Positions 34,287 to 42,443 of a stretch of 44,241 nucleotides of DNA are shown piece by piece. The position numbers were made by a program, and so were the translations under genes. The notes beneath the pieces were generated by a model. The model ran no database searches. It was not told where the DNA came from and saw nothing but the letters and a program-made list of their open reading frames with translations. Source of the stretch: Hymenobacter sp. HSC-4F20 (GTDB taxonomy: Bacteria; Bacteroidota; Bacteroidia; Cytophagales; Hymenobacteraceae); assembly GCF_019599275.1 (NCBI RefSeq), contig NZ_JAHZTD010000011.1:1-44241 (forward strand), read 5' to 3'. Numbering within the stretch: position 1 is the stretch's first letter; each line of letters begins with the position of its first letter.

Positions 34287-37200
34287 CTACAGTAGCTCGG
34301 CCGCGTGTACCGAGGCCATAATGGGTTGCTGGAACAGGGCGTAAGCCAGCTGGGCGCTGTTGCGCACGTAGGGCACTTTGGGGTCGGCCAGCACGTGGGG
34401 CTTGGTTGCCGAGGCGAAGTTGCCCAGGTCGATGTTGTCGCCTTCCTCCGTGGCCAGGTAGGGCCAGGAGAAGTCGTTCCAGGTAGCCGGGTCGTCGGTG
34501 GCAGCCGTATTGGGGGGCAGGCTGGCATCGAGGCCGAACTGCGGCTGGCCGGGCCGTTCCATGAAGACCAGGAAGTAGCCCAGGTCGGTGCCCTGGCCCG
34601 TACCGCGGGCTTCGGCCAGGGGCAGCTCAAAGTTCACCGTCACCATATCCTGGCCCACGTTCAGGCGCTGGGTAGGGTATACGGTGCGCGTTTCATCGGG
34701 CTGTAGCACGCCACTCACCTCGTGGGCCGCCTGGGCGCAAATAACCAGGTTGGGGTAGAGGCGCACCAAGTCGGAGCGGATGGCCAGCATCAGGTTGGGC
34801 GAGCGGGCCTCCGGTGGGCGGTTGCCACCCAGCGGGTTGGCCCACTGGTCCAGGGGCTGCACATCGAGGTAGGCTTCTTCCTCGGCGGCGGTGGGCTCGT
34901 CGTCCAGGTGCATGTTCTGGTGCTCACTCACGTCCCAGAACTGCTGGAAGTAGCTACCTCGCATATCGGTGGGGTACTCGCGCCAGAGCAGCTCCGAGCC
35001 CAGGGCGTGGTTGGCCCCGAGCATAAAGGCTTCAATAAAGGCTTGGTTGACCTCCAGCTGGGTGATGCTGTTGGCCGGGAAGTTCTCAATGTTGGGCAGA
35101 AACAAATCGGGGTGGCTTTTGCGCAGCAGCTCGCCCAGAGCGTCGGGGAAGACGGGGTAGGCCATGACCGGCTTGAGCAGCACCTCGCCCGGAGCGGGCC
35201 GCAGTGCGGCCCGCGAGTTGCTGACCGGCAGCAGGGCAGCGGCTAGCTCGTCCTCGGCGCTGGCGGCCGCAAAGCTGGCCTCGGCGCTGGTTGCGCGCAG
35301 TGCCGCTTCGGAGCTTTCCGCTTTCCGGCTCAGGGTCGCCATGAGGGGTGGCTCGCTGGGCTTCGTGGTGGTTTCTTCTTCCGCCAGCAGCAGGAAATCC
35401 GGGGCCTCAAAATCTTCGGCGGCCCAGTCGCCGGGTAGCACGGGCAGAGGCACCTGGGCCCCGCCAGCATCACCGACGCGGGAAAGGAATACGCGCTCGG
35501 GCTGGGTGCCGAGCAGCACGCCTCCTTTCACGGCGTCCAGGTTCAGGAAGGGTAGGCGGGGGCGCACCGTCTCGAATCCTGCGGCCATAACTCCGGCTTT
35601 GAACTCTCCGAATGCCTCGCTGAACGCCTGCTGCATGGTTTCGGACACGGCTTGATATTCCTTACCCCGAAGCACGCGCAGCGGCAGGGGGCTTCCTCCT
35701 TCCTCGTCCCTCAGCAACTGGTCCACTGCCTGGTCGTTGAACTGCGAGAGGCGCAGGGCTTCCCGGCGCGGGGCAGCGGCTTGCACCGTCTGACGTTGCA
35801 GCAGGGTCAGCAGCTCGTCGCGCTGGCGCAGGCTGGTGCCCGGCTCCACCAGCGTGCGGGCCGCCGGGGTGGTTTCGGGCTGGGTAGGCCGCAGGGGCCG
35901 GCCGGCCTGGCCCACCTGGTAGCGCCCGAACGGCTTGGTAATGCGGCGGAAAGCCGGGCTGAAGGCGGCCACCGGCACGTTGCTTTCCCGAATGGCCTGC
36001 CGGGCCGTAAGGCCGGTGCCGAAGGGGCGCACCCGGTCCAGGGCCATGCCCGTCAGGTGCAGGCCGTAGTTGTCCAGGGATTCGATGACGAGCGTTTCGG
36101 GGGCCGGGGCGGCCGCAGCGGGGGCATCGGCAAGCGCCATCCGCGCGAAACCGGCCGTTTCCGCCTCGCCCCCCAACTTGGTTTGCTGGCCCGCGGAAAG
36201 GGTAGTAATGGTTACGGGCAAATGCTGCTGGCGTAGCCCTTTGGTCGTGCGCAGGCCGAACTGGGCCCCGCGCAGCTTCTGGTTGGCCAGCAGCACGTCG
36301 CGCACCTGCTCCCAGGCCCGTTCCACAAAGTCCTGCTGCTTGTCCTGTACCAGCTGAGCGCCCAGGCTGGCGACCAGGCGGTAGCGCGGGTCGAGGTTCA
36401 CCTGCTCGGGCCAGGTGGTGAGTTGCGTGCTCGTGCGGGGGTCGCTGAGCCCGGCTGAGTTCAGGTAGGAACGGCCGTAGAGGGGAGGCGTAACCACCGG
36501 GCGCTGGCCAGCTACGGAGGGCGTGACCACAAAGCCCGGCTTAAGCTCATCGTACAGATACTGGGCTACTTCCGCTTCTACTTCTCCTATGCCGGCCACC
36601 TCGGGCACCAGCACGCCGGGCATATCGAGCAGGTAGTCTTCCCGCCCCGTATCAACCAAGATGTTGCCCAGGGGGGCGGTGGCAGCAGCTGCCACAGGCT
36701 GCAGCTGGCGCACCAGCGACTCAAAATCGGCGGTGGCGCTGGTCTGGAACTCCCAGTCGTAGTACACGGGGAAGTCGACGCTGCCGGTTTTGCCGTCCCA
36801 GGCGGAGGTATTGCTGCTCACCCCTGACGGAATTTGCTGGCCCAGCCCCGCCAAGCGGCCCGCCTCAAAAGCCGGGAGCAGGAAAGCCCGGTAGCGTTTG
36901 CCGGCCGCCAGGCGGCGCGGGCTGAACACGCGCGAGTACGCCAGCTCGGGCCGCTCCTTCAGCTTCGTGTTCAGAAACTCGTTCATGTCAGCAGCCGTCA
37001 GAGCCTGGTGGGCCTGCACGTGCGCCCACAACGACTGTTGGTCTACCGCCGGGAAAACGGGCTTATCGGTAACGGGGCTGGTGACGGGCACGCGCACCAG
37101 CGGCAGCGGCGTGGTGTTCTGCTCCGGCAAGGTGTACTCGCCTTCTTCCAGCACTAGCAAAAACAGCCAAGGCTGGGTGGAGGTAGCGCCGGTAGGGCTG

Positions 37201-38393
37201 TAGCGCCAGGGCAGGTCTTCCTCCTTGAACTCGATGGAAGCCAGCTGCAACGACGAAAACTGCGTTTCGTTGGGGTTGGGGTTAGTATCCAGGATAGCGT
37301 CCGGGTTGATGCCGAGCACGTCGCCGGGGCCGTACACTTCCGCCGTTTTCTCGATGTGCTCCTCCGTGGGGCTACCCGCGTTGGTACGGCTGGTAGCCGT
37401 GAGGCGCAGCGTAATGGCGGGCCGGGCCGAGCCCTGCACCGCCTGTGCCACCTGGGTCAGCTTGCTTTTCACCCAGGGAATGAAGGAAAGCTGGTCGCCT
37501 ACCTGCACAACCGGTACCGTATCCTTTATAATAAAGGTACCCGTCAGGGTAGGCTGGCCGTCGGATATCTGCACCTCCACGGCATAGGTGCCCGCCGCCA
37601 GCCCCTGGAACATGTGGCTGGCCTGGTTATAGGCATTACTAGTGCCATCGTTATGGTTATAAAAAGACTCCCAGTTTTGCCAATTCCCGCCGTCCTTCTT
37701 AATGCGCCCCGTAACAGTGGCAGTAATGGTAGCCCCGGAAACCGATTTGACGAACACATCAGCGCTGCCGTTGTCGCCCGTAATGGCGCTATCTGGCTGT
37801 ACCACAATGTGGTCAATGGCCAAAATGGCTACTGAGTTGACAATGGTAAACTCTCCCTGCAACACCCTGGGGCTGTTGCCTCCCATCACCTCTACAGAGT
37901 AGTGGCCGGGGCCCAGGTTTTCAAAGGGCAGACTGGCTCCATCGTACTTGTAGTTCGAAAAATTCGTCCAGTTCTGCCAGGCCTCGCCATCTTTCTTCAG
38001 GCGGCCAGTAACGCCACCCGTCGTATAAGTGATGCCCTTCACAAAGACTGTAGCTCGACCATTATCAGAGGTAGCAGAAGTATCCGCCTCAGGCACAATC
38101 CGGTCGATGGCTAAAGTATCGGGCGGGGTGGGGGCCGGAACACGAACATTTTTCGACACCGTTTCCCCGCCCCCAGAAAGATAAACAGTATAGGTTTGAC
38201 CTGCCCGAGGAACCGGCACATCAACGGGTATTTCTCCCACATCTACTACCCCAGAAATAGGAGTGTTGTTATCGTTGGAGATGCTAAAGTTGAAGTATTG
38301 TTGTACCTGACCATTTGCTTGAGTGATTTCGGTAAACGTGATATAGCTACCATTGTAGCCATTATTACCATAAGCTTGAAAATCTAAGGCCAT
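34287..38393 (-). CDS. Large cluster protein with two tandem Ig-like repeats (1368 aa)
   Basis: It begins with a beta-sandwich-like segment (about 1-90), followed by two tandem repeats of about 95-100 residues (about 94-186 and 191-292). These share LAIDxIV, SDNG/GDNG, GRxKKDGxxWQNW, and a closing F(T/I)I. The remaining about 1070 residues have no recognised domain; Ala/Glu-rich helical parts occur near 1010-1075. No signal peptide. The Ig-like repeats suggest an extended, exposed N-terminal stalk. It follows the DUF6603-like gene by 237 bp and precedes the 1586-aa gene by 57 bp. Confidence 0.7.
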   Translation of the reverse strand: MALDFQAYGNNGYNGSYITFTEITQANGQVQQYFNFSISNDNNTPISGVVDVGEIPVDVPVPRAGQTYTVYLSGGGETVSKNVRVPAPTPPDTLAIDRIVPEADTSATSDNGRATVFVKGITYTTGGVTGRLKKDGEAWQNWTNFSNYKYDGASLPFENLGPGHYSVEVMGGNSPRVLQGEFTIVNSVAILAIDHIVVQPDSAITGDNGSADVFVKSVSGATITATVTGRIKKDGGNWQNWESFYNHNDGTSNAYNQASHMFQGLAAGTYAVEVQISDGQPTLTGTFIIKDTVPVVQVGDQLSFIPWVKSKLTQVAQAVQGSARPAITLRLTATSRTNAGSPTEEHIEKTAEVYGPGDVLGINPDAILDTNPNPNETQFSSLQLASIEFKEEDLPWRYSPTGATSTQPWLFLLVLEEGEYTLPEQNTTPLPLVRVPVTSPVTDKPVFPAVDQQSLWAHVQAHQALTAADMNEFLNTKLKERPELAYSRVFSPRRLAAGKRYRAFLLPAFEAGRLAGLGQQIPSGVSSNTSAWDGKTGSVDFPVYYDWEFQTSATADFESLVRQLQPVAAAATAPLGNILVDTGREDYLLDMPGVLVPEVAGIGEVEAEVAQYLYDELKPGFVVTPSVAGQRPVVTPPLYGRSYLNSAGLSDPRTSTQLTTWPEQVNLDPRYRLVASLGAQLVQDKQQDFVERAWEQVRDVLLANQKLRGAQFGLRTTKGLRQQHLPVTITTLSAGQQTKLGGEAETAGFARMALADAPAAAAPAPETLVIESLDNYGLHLTGMALDRVRPFGTGLTARQAIRESNVPVAAFSPAFRRITKPFGRYQVGQAGRPLRPTQPETTPAARTLVEPGTSLRQRDELLTLLQRQTVQAAAPRREALRLSQFNDQAVDQLLRDEEGGSPLPLRVLRGKEYQAVSETMQQAFSEAFGEFKAGVMAAGFETVRPRLPFLNLDAVKGGVLLGTQPERVFLSRVGDAGGAQVPLPVLPGDWAAEDFEAPDFLLLAEEETTTKPSEPPLMATLSRKAESSEAALRATSAEASFAAASAEDELAAALLPVSNSRAALRPAPGEVLLKPVMAYPVFPDALGELLRKSHPDLFLPNIENFPANSITQLEVNQAFIEAFMLGANHALGSELLWREYPTDMRGSYFQQFWDVSEHQNMHLDDEPTAAEEEAYLDVQPLDQWANPLGGNRPPEARSPNLMLAIRSDLVRLYPNLVICAQAAHEVSGVLQPDETRTVYPTQRLNVGQDMVTVNFELPLAEARGTGQGTDLGYFLVFMERPGQPQFGLDASLPPNTAATDDPATWNDFSWPYLATEEGDNIDLGNFASATKPHVLADPKVPYVRNSAQLAYALFQQPIMASVHAAELL

Positions 38394-38630
38394 ATAGTAG
38401 ATCTAGCTCAAAAGAGCTTAGAATAAATAGTGAATAGATTGTATTGATAAGGTGCGGTGGCGAGGAAATGTAAAGCTCCTGGTGTCCGCCATATTATAAT
38501 CAGTAACCTACCAGCAGCTCTGCTGACTTCCAGTGCCCCGAATCACAGACTTCCTTAGAGAGAAGCCTGTGGTTCGGAGTTGAATACAGCCTGATATACC
38601 AATAACGCCTGCTACGAAACCGCAGGAGCC
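38394..38630. other. Gap between DUF6603-like and 1368-aa genes with hairpin
   Basis: This 237-bp stretch has no gene. A long hairpin pairs CCGAATCACAG (38538-38548) with CTGTGGTTCGG (38567-38577), 10 of 11 Watson-Crick plus one wobble, and an inner CTTC/GAAG. A small AGCTC-AAAA-GAGCT hairpin is at 38405-38418. It could be a transcript stop or stabiliser and probably contains a second promoter. Confidence 0.5.
38538..38577 (-). terminator. Hairpin after the DUF6603-like gene
   Basis: An 11-bp stem with one wobble pair and a 4-bp inner extension lies 54 bp past the stop of the DUF6603-like gene. There is no U-run, so attenuation or transcript protection is as likely as full termination. Confidence 0.5.
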
Positions 38631-41600
38631 TTACACCAGCGCCAGCTGGTAGGCCGGCACTACCAGCAGCTCACTGGCCTGCACGGCGCGGTTGGCTACC
38701 TGCTGCTGCAAATAGGCTGTGGCCTCGGCTTCGCTTGGGAAGGAAGCTGCTTCCGTGTACAGGCTCAGGTTGCGGGCGTACACCACAGCGTAGGCATCTT
38801 CCTGCCAGGTAATGGGGCGGGGTGCCCGCGCCGAGGTGCGGGTGCGCAGGTAAGCGCGCCCAATGCTGCTGTTCTTGGCCAGCTTGCGGTAGGTAGCCTC
38901 GGTGGGTTTCACCGGCGGCAGGGTGGTAGCAACTACCTCCGCGGGGGTAGCCGCACTGTCCGCGGCTACCACGTCGGCCGACAAGGCCGCAACACCGCTA
39001 GTGGCGGGGCGCGACATCACCACGTGCTCGTACTCCACCACTTTCTGTACGGGGCTGCCGCCGACTAGGCCGTTGAGGCCGCGCAGGCGCAGGCCGCTGC
39101 GCATCCGCTGGAACGAGGGGGCCGAGAGCTTCTGCGCATCGCTCATGCGGCGGAACTGCTCGGGGGCGAAGAAGTCGGTTACTTCTTCATTATCAGCGCT
39201 CTGAATAGCTGTACCATTCAGCTGCAGGGGCTTGATTTCGGTAATATCAAACCGGTTGTTGCCTGCCACGCTGGCATTGCTGAACTTCTCCAACTGGTAG
39301 CCCAGCGGCACGAGCTTCTGGCGGAACACCAGCGCTCCGCTGGGGTCGAGCAGCAGATTGCTGGCCCCCTCGGGCACGGAGCGCAGCACAGCCGCGTTGG
39401 AAGTGGCCCCGGTGGGCAACTCCATTTCCCAGTTGCCGGCCGCGTTGAGAGCTTCGGTAAAGAGCGTGTGTACGTTGACGGCCTCCAACCGCTCGGCGGC
39501 GCTTCTACCAAAGGTGCTGTTAATGCGGGCCTTGATTTTGAAGCCCAATACTTTAAAGCTAGCCTCGCCTACCACATGCCACGGGGCCGGCCCCGTTACA
39601 TTCAGCGAGAGGTAGATGCCCAGCTTGGTGCTGCCCTTGCGCTTGATAGCCACGCCGGCGCCCACGTAGGCGGCCACCCGGAACGGATGGAACTGGAACA
39701 GCACATCGAAGCCCATGAAGCCTTCCACGTAGAAGCCAAAGGGCAGATCCAGGAACAAGTCCAGGCGGCTACCAAACTGCACCGTATTCGAGGTGAGGGC
39801 CAGGTAGCTGGTCAGGATGATTTTCAGATCATTAGTATTGGCTAGGGCCAGCGTCAGGCGGCGCAGGGTCGGCAAATCGGCATTGGCCGGGGGCTGAAAC
39901 GCCGGGTGGAAGCCCCCCGAAGTCAGCACGAACACCGGATTCTCGCCGCTGTAGAGGCGGAAGGCCGCATCGCCGGTGAGGGCAAACTGCAGAATCTTCG
40001 AGTCGGTGAGCGTGGCGTCGAAGGCCACTTTCTTGGCCCCAAAGTCGATGGAGCCTAGGAAGTCGGCCCGCAGCCGGACGATAGGGTGAGCTTCGTCGGG
40101 CAGGATGGCTTGTAGCACCCCGAGCAAAGCCAGGCGCACCGGGGAAGGCAGCTCCAGAATCAGGGCCGCATCCAGAGTTATAAGCCTGGGCGTGCCCCAG
40201 CCAATCTTGGCCATAAGCCCGAACACGTAGCGGCCTTCGGCGGCGGGGAAGCTGCTCTCCACCGTGCTGAGCACCTCGGTGGGGTTGTCCAGCACGTTGG
40301 CCGGGAACAGCAGCCGATCCATACGGCCGGCCCTCACCTGCTCGCGCAGGTAGGGAATGTTAAGCGTGCGGTTAACGCCCACCAGGCCGCCCACGCCATT
40401 CAGCGTGAAGCCCAGCCCTAGTTGAATAGGAGCGAACTGCGCCGTAATCAGCAGCAACAGCGAGTAGCCGTCCTGCTGGTCGGGCAGCTCGGTTTGCAGA
40501 ATGCCCACCGCGTTCAGCGTCAGCTTGTCGCGGAAGGTCAGGTTGGCAATGCCGGCGTAGCGGTGGTTAGCCGGGTCGATGGAGAGGTAGCCCCCGCCCT
40601 TGAGGATGTCGGACTCGACTGCAATGCCCACGCCGGTAGGGGCTTTGAAGCTGAAGTCTAGGTCGAAAGGTCCGACGTTGCCTATCTCGTCAGCTTTTTT
40701 GAGTTCGGCCTTTAGCCCAATACTCTCTACCGTTGCCGTGACAGGCCCCAACTGCGACTGAGCCGATGCGCCGAATACCACGAAAAGCTTATCGGATACC
40801 TTAATTTCGTACACTAGCGACTTCAGGTTCAAAAACTTTGGCCCTAGGCCGTTATTGAAGCTGACCTGGTCGCGCAGGCCTGCGTTGCCGCCAAAGTACA
40901 AGCCTCTGCTTTTCGCCCAGCCGACGTTTAATGCAAAATGTACTTCGGTTCCGCCAGTGGGCAGCAGTCGGTTGATAAAGGAGTCGCCTTCATCTGGTGC
41001 CAGAAACAGGGATACGTCAGAAGCCGACAGATTCACGCCGTAATCCTCTTTGCCATTCTGCAACGCTAGAAATGCGGCGGCGCTCAAGTCCTTTATTTCC
41101 AACCGGGTTCCATCGACGTTGCCGATAGAATAAGTAGTGTCAGGCAGAGAGAACAACCCTACCTTGATCTTTCCTCCGTTACTGCCGATAGACGAGCTTA
41201 AGCCCGAAGTATTATTACCAAGAACAAAAGCGCCTGTATTAGCACTGGCCTCTATATCTAGCAGCCAGTCGCCGATGGTTTTGGTAACATCTACTATGCC
41301 ATTGGGCAGGATGTAGACACCCGGTCCCCCTTCATCGACAGGAAGCAAGCCAATGGCAGCTCCAATTGTCAACGATGTATTGCCACTTGTGAATTGTTTG
41401 TATAAGGACAACACACCCTCCATCCGTTTTAGGTCTACAGCAGATAGACCGGCATCCAGCATAGGACTACCTACACTAGCCTCAATCCCCATCGTCGCTA
41501 AAAAATCAGCAACTCGGGTAAATAGCTTTTGAGCTACCTTGTTTGTGGTAGTCAGATTTGCTAAATCCGCAGAGCCGTTTGGAATATACTCTGACTTTAG

Positions 41601-42140
41601 AAGCTGGGTAGGATTTCTAAAAAAAGAAAGGGCTTTATTGAAATTGATATTTGGTATATCACTCGACGCTTTTAAGTAATCACTTCCGACCTGAACTAAA
41701 ATTAAATCTTTTTCAATAATTCCCAGCAAGGATAGCAGAGAATAAATACCTTGATGATATCTACTTAAATAAATAACAAATAACTTATTAATAATATCAG
41801 AAGGCAGGCCGCTCAGCTCAGTATCCAAGGAAGTACCCTGAGTGGACAATAAAGTCAACGCCGTACTTGCCTGCTTAATATTAGCCAATAAATTTCGCGC
41901 ATCAGCAAATGATGTTGGTGTTGAACTTTCAATAGTAGACACCAATTGCAATAAAATCAAGTTAACAGCTTTTATTTTATCAACAATTTTATTTTTATCA
42001 GCTGACGATAAAATAGAAATATTCCATCCTATAGCATTAAGAAAGTTTAGTATTTCTATCTCGCTATTCGACGTTTTTATTAAAGGATTAAAAATATTTG
42101 TAACACTTTTAATAAATATTTTATATGAATTTTTGGTCAT
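38631..42140 (-). CDS. DUF6603-like protein (1169 aa)
   Basis: The N-terminal part (about residues 1-260) is helical with no signal peptide. From about 260 on it is beta-rich, with many amphipathic strands. The GFTLNGVGGLVGVNRTLN segment (578-594) followed by a LLFPANVL segment matches my memory of the DUF6603 family, large uncharacterised proteins found in clusters with PhoD-like genes. The C-terminal about 130 residues are less ordered (Ala/Thr-rich). The start is 2 bp from the stop of the 98-aa membrane protein gene. The 5' third is clearly AT-richer than the rest of the gene. Function unknown. Confidence 0.7.
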   Translation of the reverse strand: MTKNSYKIFIKSVTNIFNPLIKTSNSEIEILNFLNAIGWNISILSSADKNKIVDKIKAVNLILLQLVSTIESSTPTSFADARNLLANIKQASTALTLLSTQGTSLDTELSGLPSDIINKLFVIYLSRYHQGIYSLLSLLGIIEKDLILVQVGSDYLKASSDIPNINFNKALSFFRNPTQLLKSEYIPNGSADLANLTTTNKVAQKLFTRVADFLATMGIEASVGSPMLDAGLSAVDLKRMEGVLSLYKQFTSGNTSLTIGAAIGLLPVDEGGPGVYILPNGIVDVTKTIGDWLLDIEASANTGAFVLGNNTSGLSSSIGSNGGKIKVGLFSLPDTTYSIGNVDGTRLEIKDLSAAAFLALQNGKEDYGVNLSASDVSLFLAPDEGDSFINRLLPTGGTEVHFALNVGWAKSRGLYFGGNAGLRDQVSFNNGLGPKFLNLKSLVYEIKVSDKLFVVFGASAQSQLGPVTATVESIGLKAELKKADEIGNVGPFDLDFSFKAPTGVGIAVESDILKGGGYLSIDPANHRYAGIANLTFRDKLTLNAVGILQTELPDQQDGYSLLLLITAQFAPIQLGLGFTLNGVGGLVGVNRTLNIPYLREQVRAGRMDRLLFPANVLDNPTEVLSTVESSFPAAEGRYVFGLMAKIGWGTPRLITLDAALILELPSPVRLALLGVLQAILPDEAHPIVRLRADFLGSIDFGAKKVAFDATLTDSKILQFALTGDAAFRLYSGENPVFVLTSGGFHPAFQPPANADLPTLRRLTLALANTNDLKIILTSYLALTSNTVQFGSRLDLFLDLPFGFYVEGFMGFDVLFQFHPFRVAAYVGAGVAIKRKGSTKLGIYLSLNVTGPAPWHVVGEASFKVLGFKIKARINSTFGRSAAERLEAVNVHTLFTEALNAAGNWEMELPTGATSNAAVLRSVPEGASNLLLDPSGALVFRQKLVPLGYQLEKFSNASVAGNNRFDITEIKPLQLNGTAIQSADNEEVTDFFAPEQFRRMSDAQKLSAPSFQRMRSGLRLRGLNGLVGGSPVQKVVEYEHVVMSRPATSGVAALSADVVAADSAATPAEVVATTLPPVKPTEATYRKLAKNSSIGRAYLRTRTSARAPRPITWQEDAYAVVYARNLSLYTEAASFPSEAEATAYLQQQVANRAVQASELLVVPAYQLALV

Positions 42141-42141
42141 G

Positions 42142-42438
42142 TTATTTTTTTTTAAAAATATGTGCTATATTAATTAATAACATCATAAACATTGCTATAA
42201 ATGAAGCAACACCCAATCCTATAAAAGGCTGTTCATTTGATCCAATAAGAGCAAACGCATATAACGCTGTAACACATGATGGCAATAAAAATAGTATAAA
42301 ATATATTATTTTATTTTTATTCACGTAAAGATTCGTGAATACCAACTCTAAAATGACTAGAAAAATACATGGTACCATGCCGATTGCAATATATAAACCC
42401 CCATAATTCGGATCAAGAAGCAGAGTTGCAATCGTCAT
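42142..42438 (-). CDS. Small 3-TM membrane protein
   Basis: This 98-aa protein has three membrane spans (about residues 13-33, 44-66 and 72-93) and a Lys-rich C-terminus (KKK). It is placed tightly between the PhoD-like gene (5 bp) and the DUF6603-like gene (1 bp), so co-translation is likely. Function unknown; it may anchor or export part of the assembly. Its low G+C matches its neighbours. Confidence 0.7.
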   Translation of the reverse strand: MTIATLLLDPNYGGLYIAIGMVPCIFLVILELVFTNLYVNKNKIIYFILFLLPSCVTALYAFALIGSNEQPFIGLGVASFIAMFMMLLINIAHIFKKK

Positions 42439-42443
42439 TTTTG

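Noticed and set aside
29500..42000. Many long open frames on the plus strand opposite the large minus-strand genes
   Set aside because: They are shadows of GC-rich genes: they overlap much longer coherent frames and have odd Gly/Arg/His-rich compositions.
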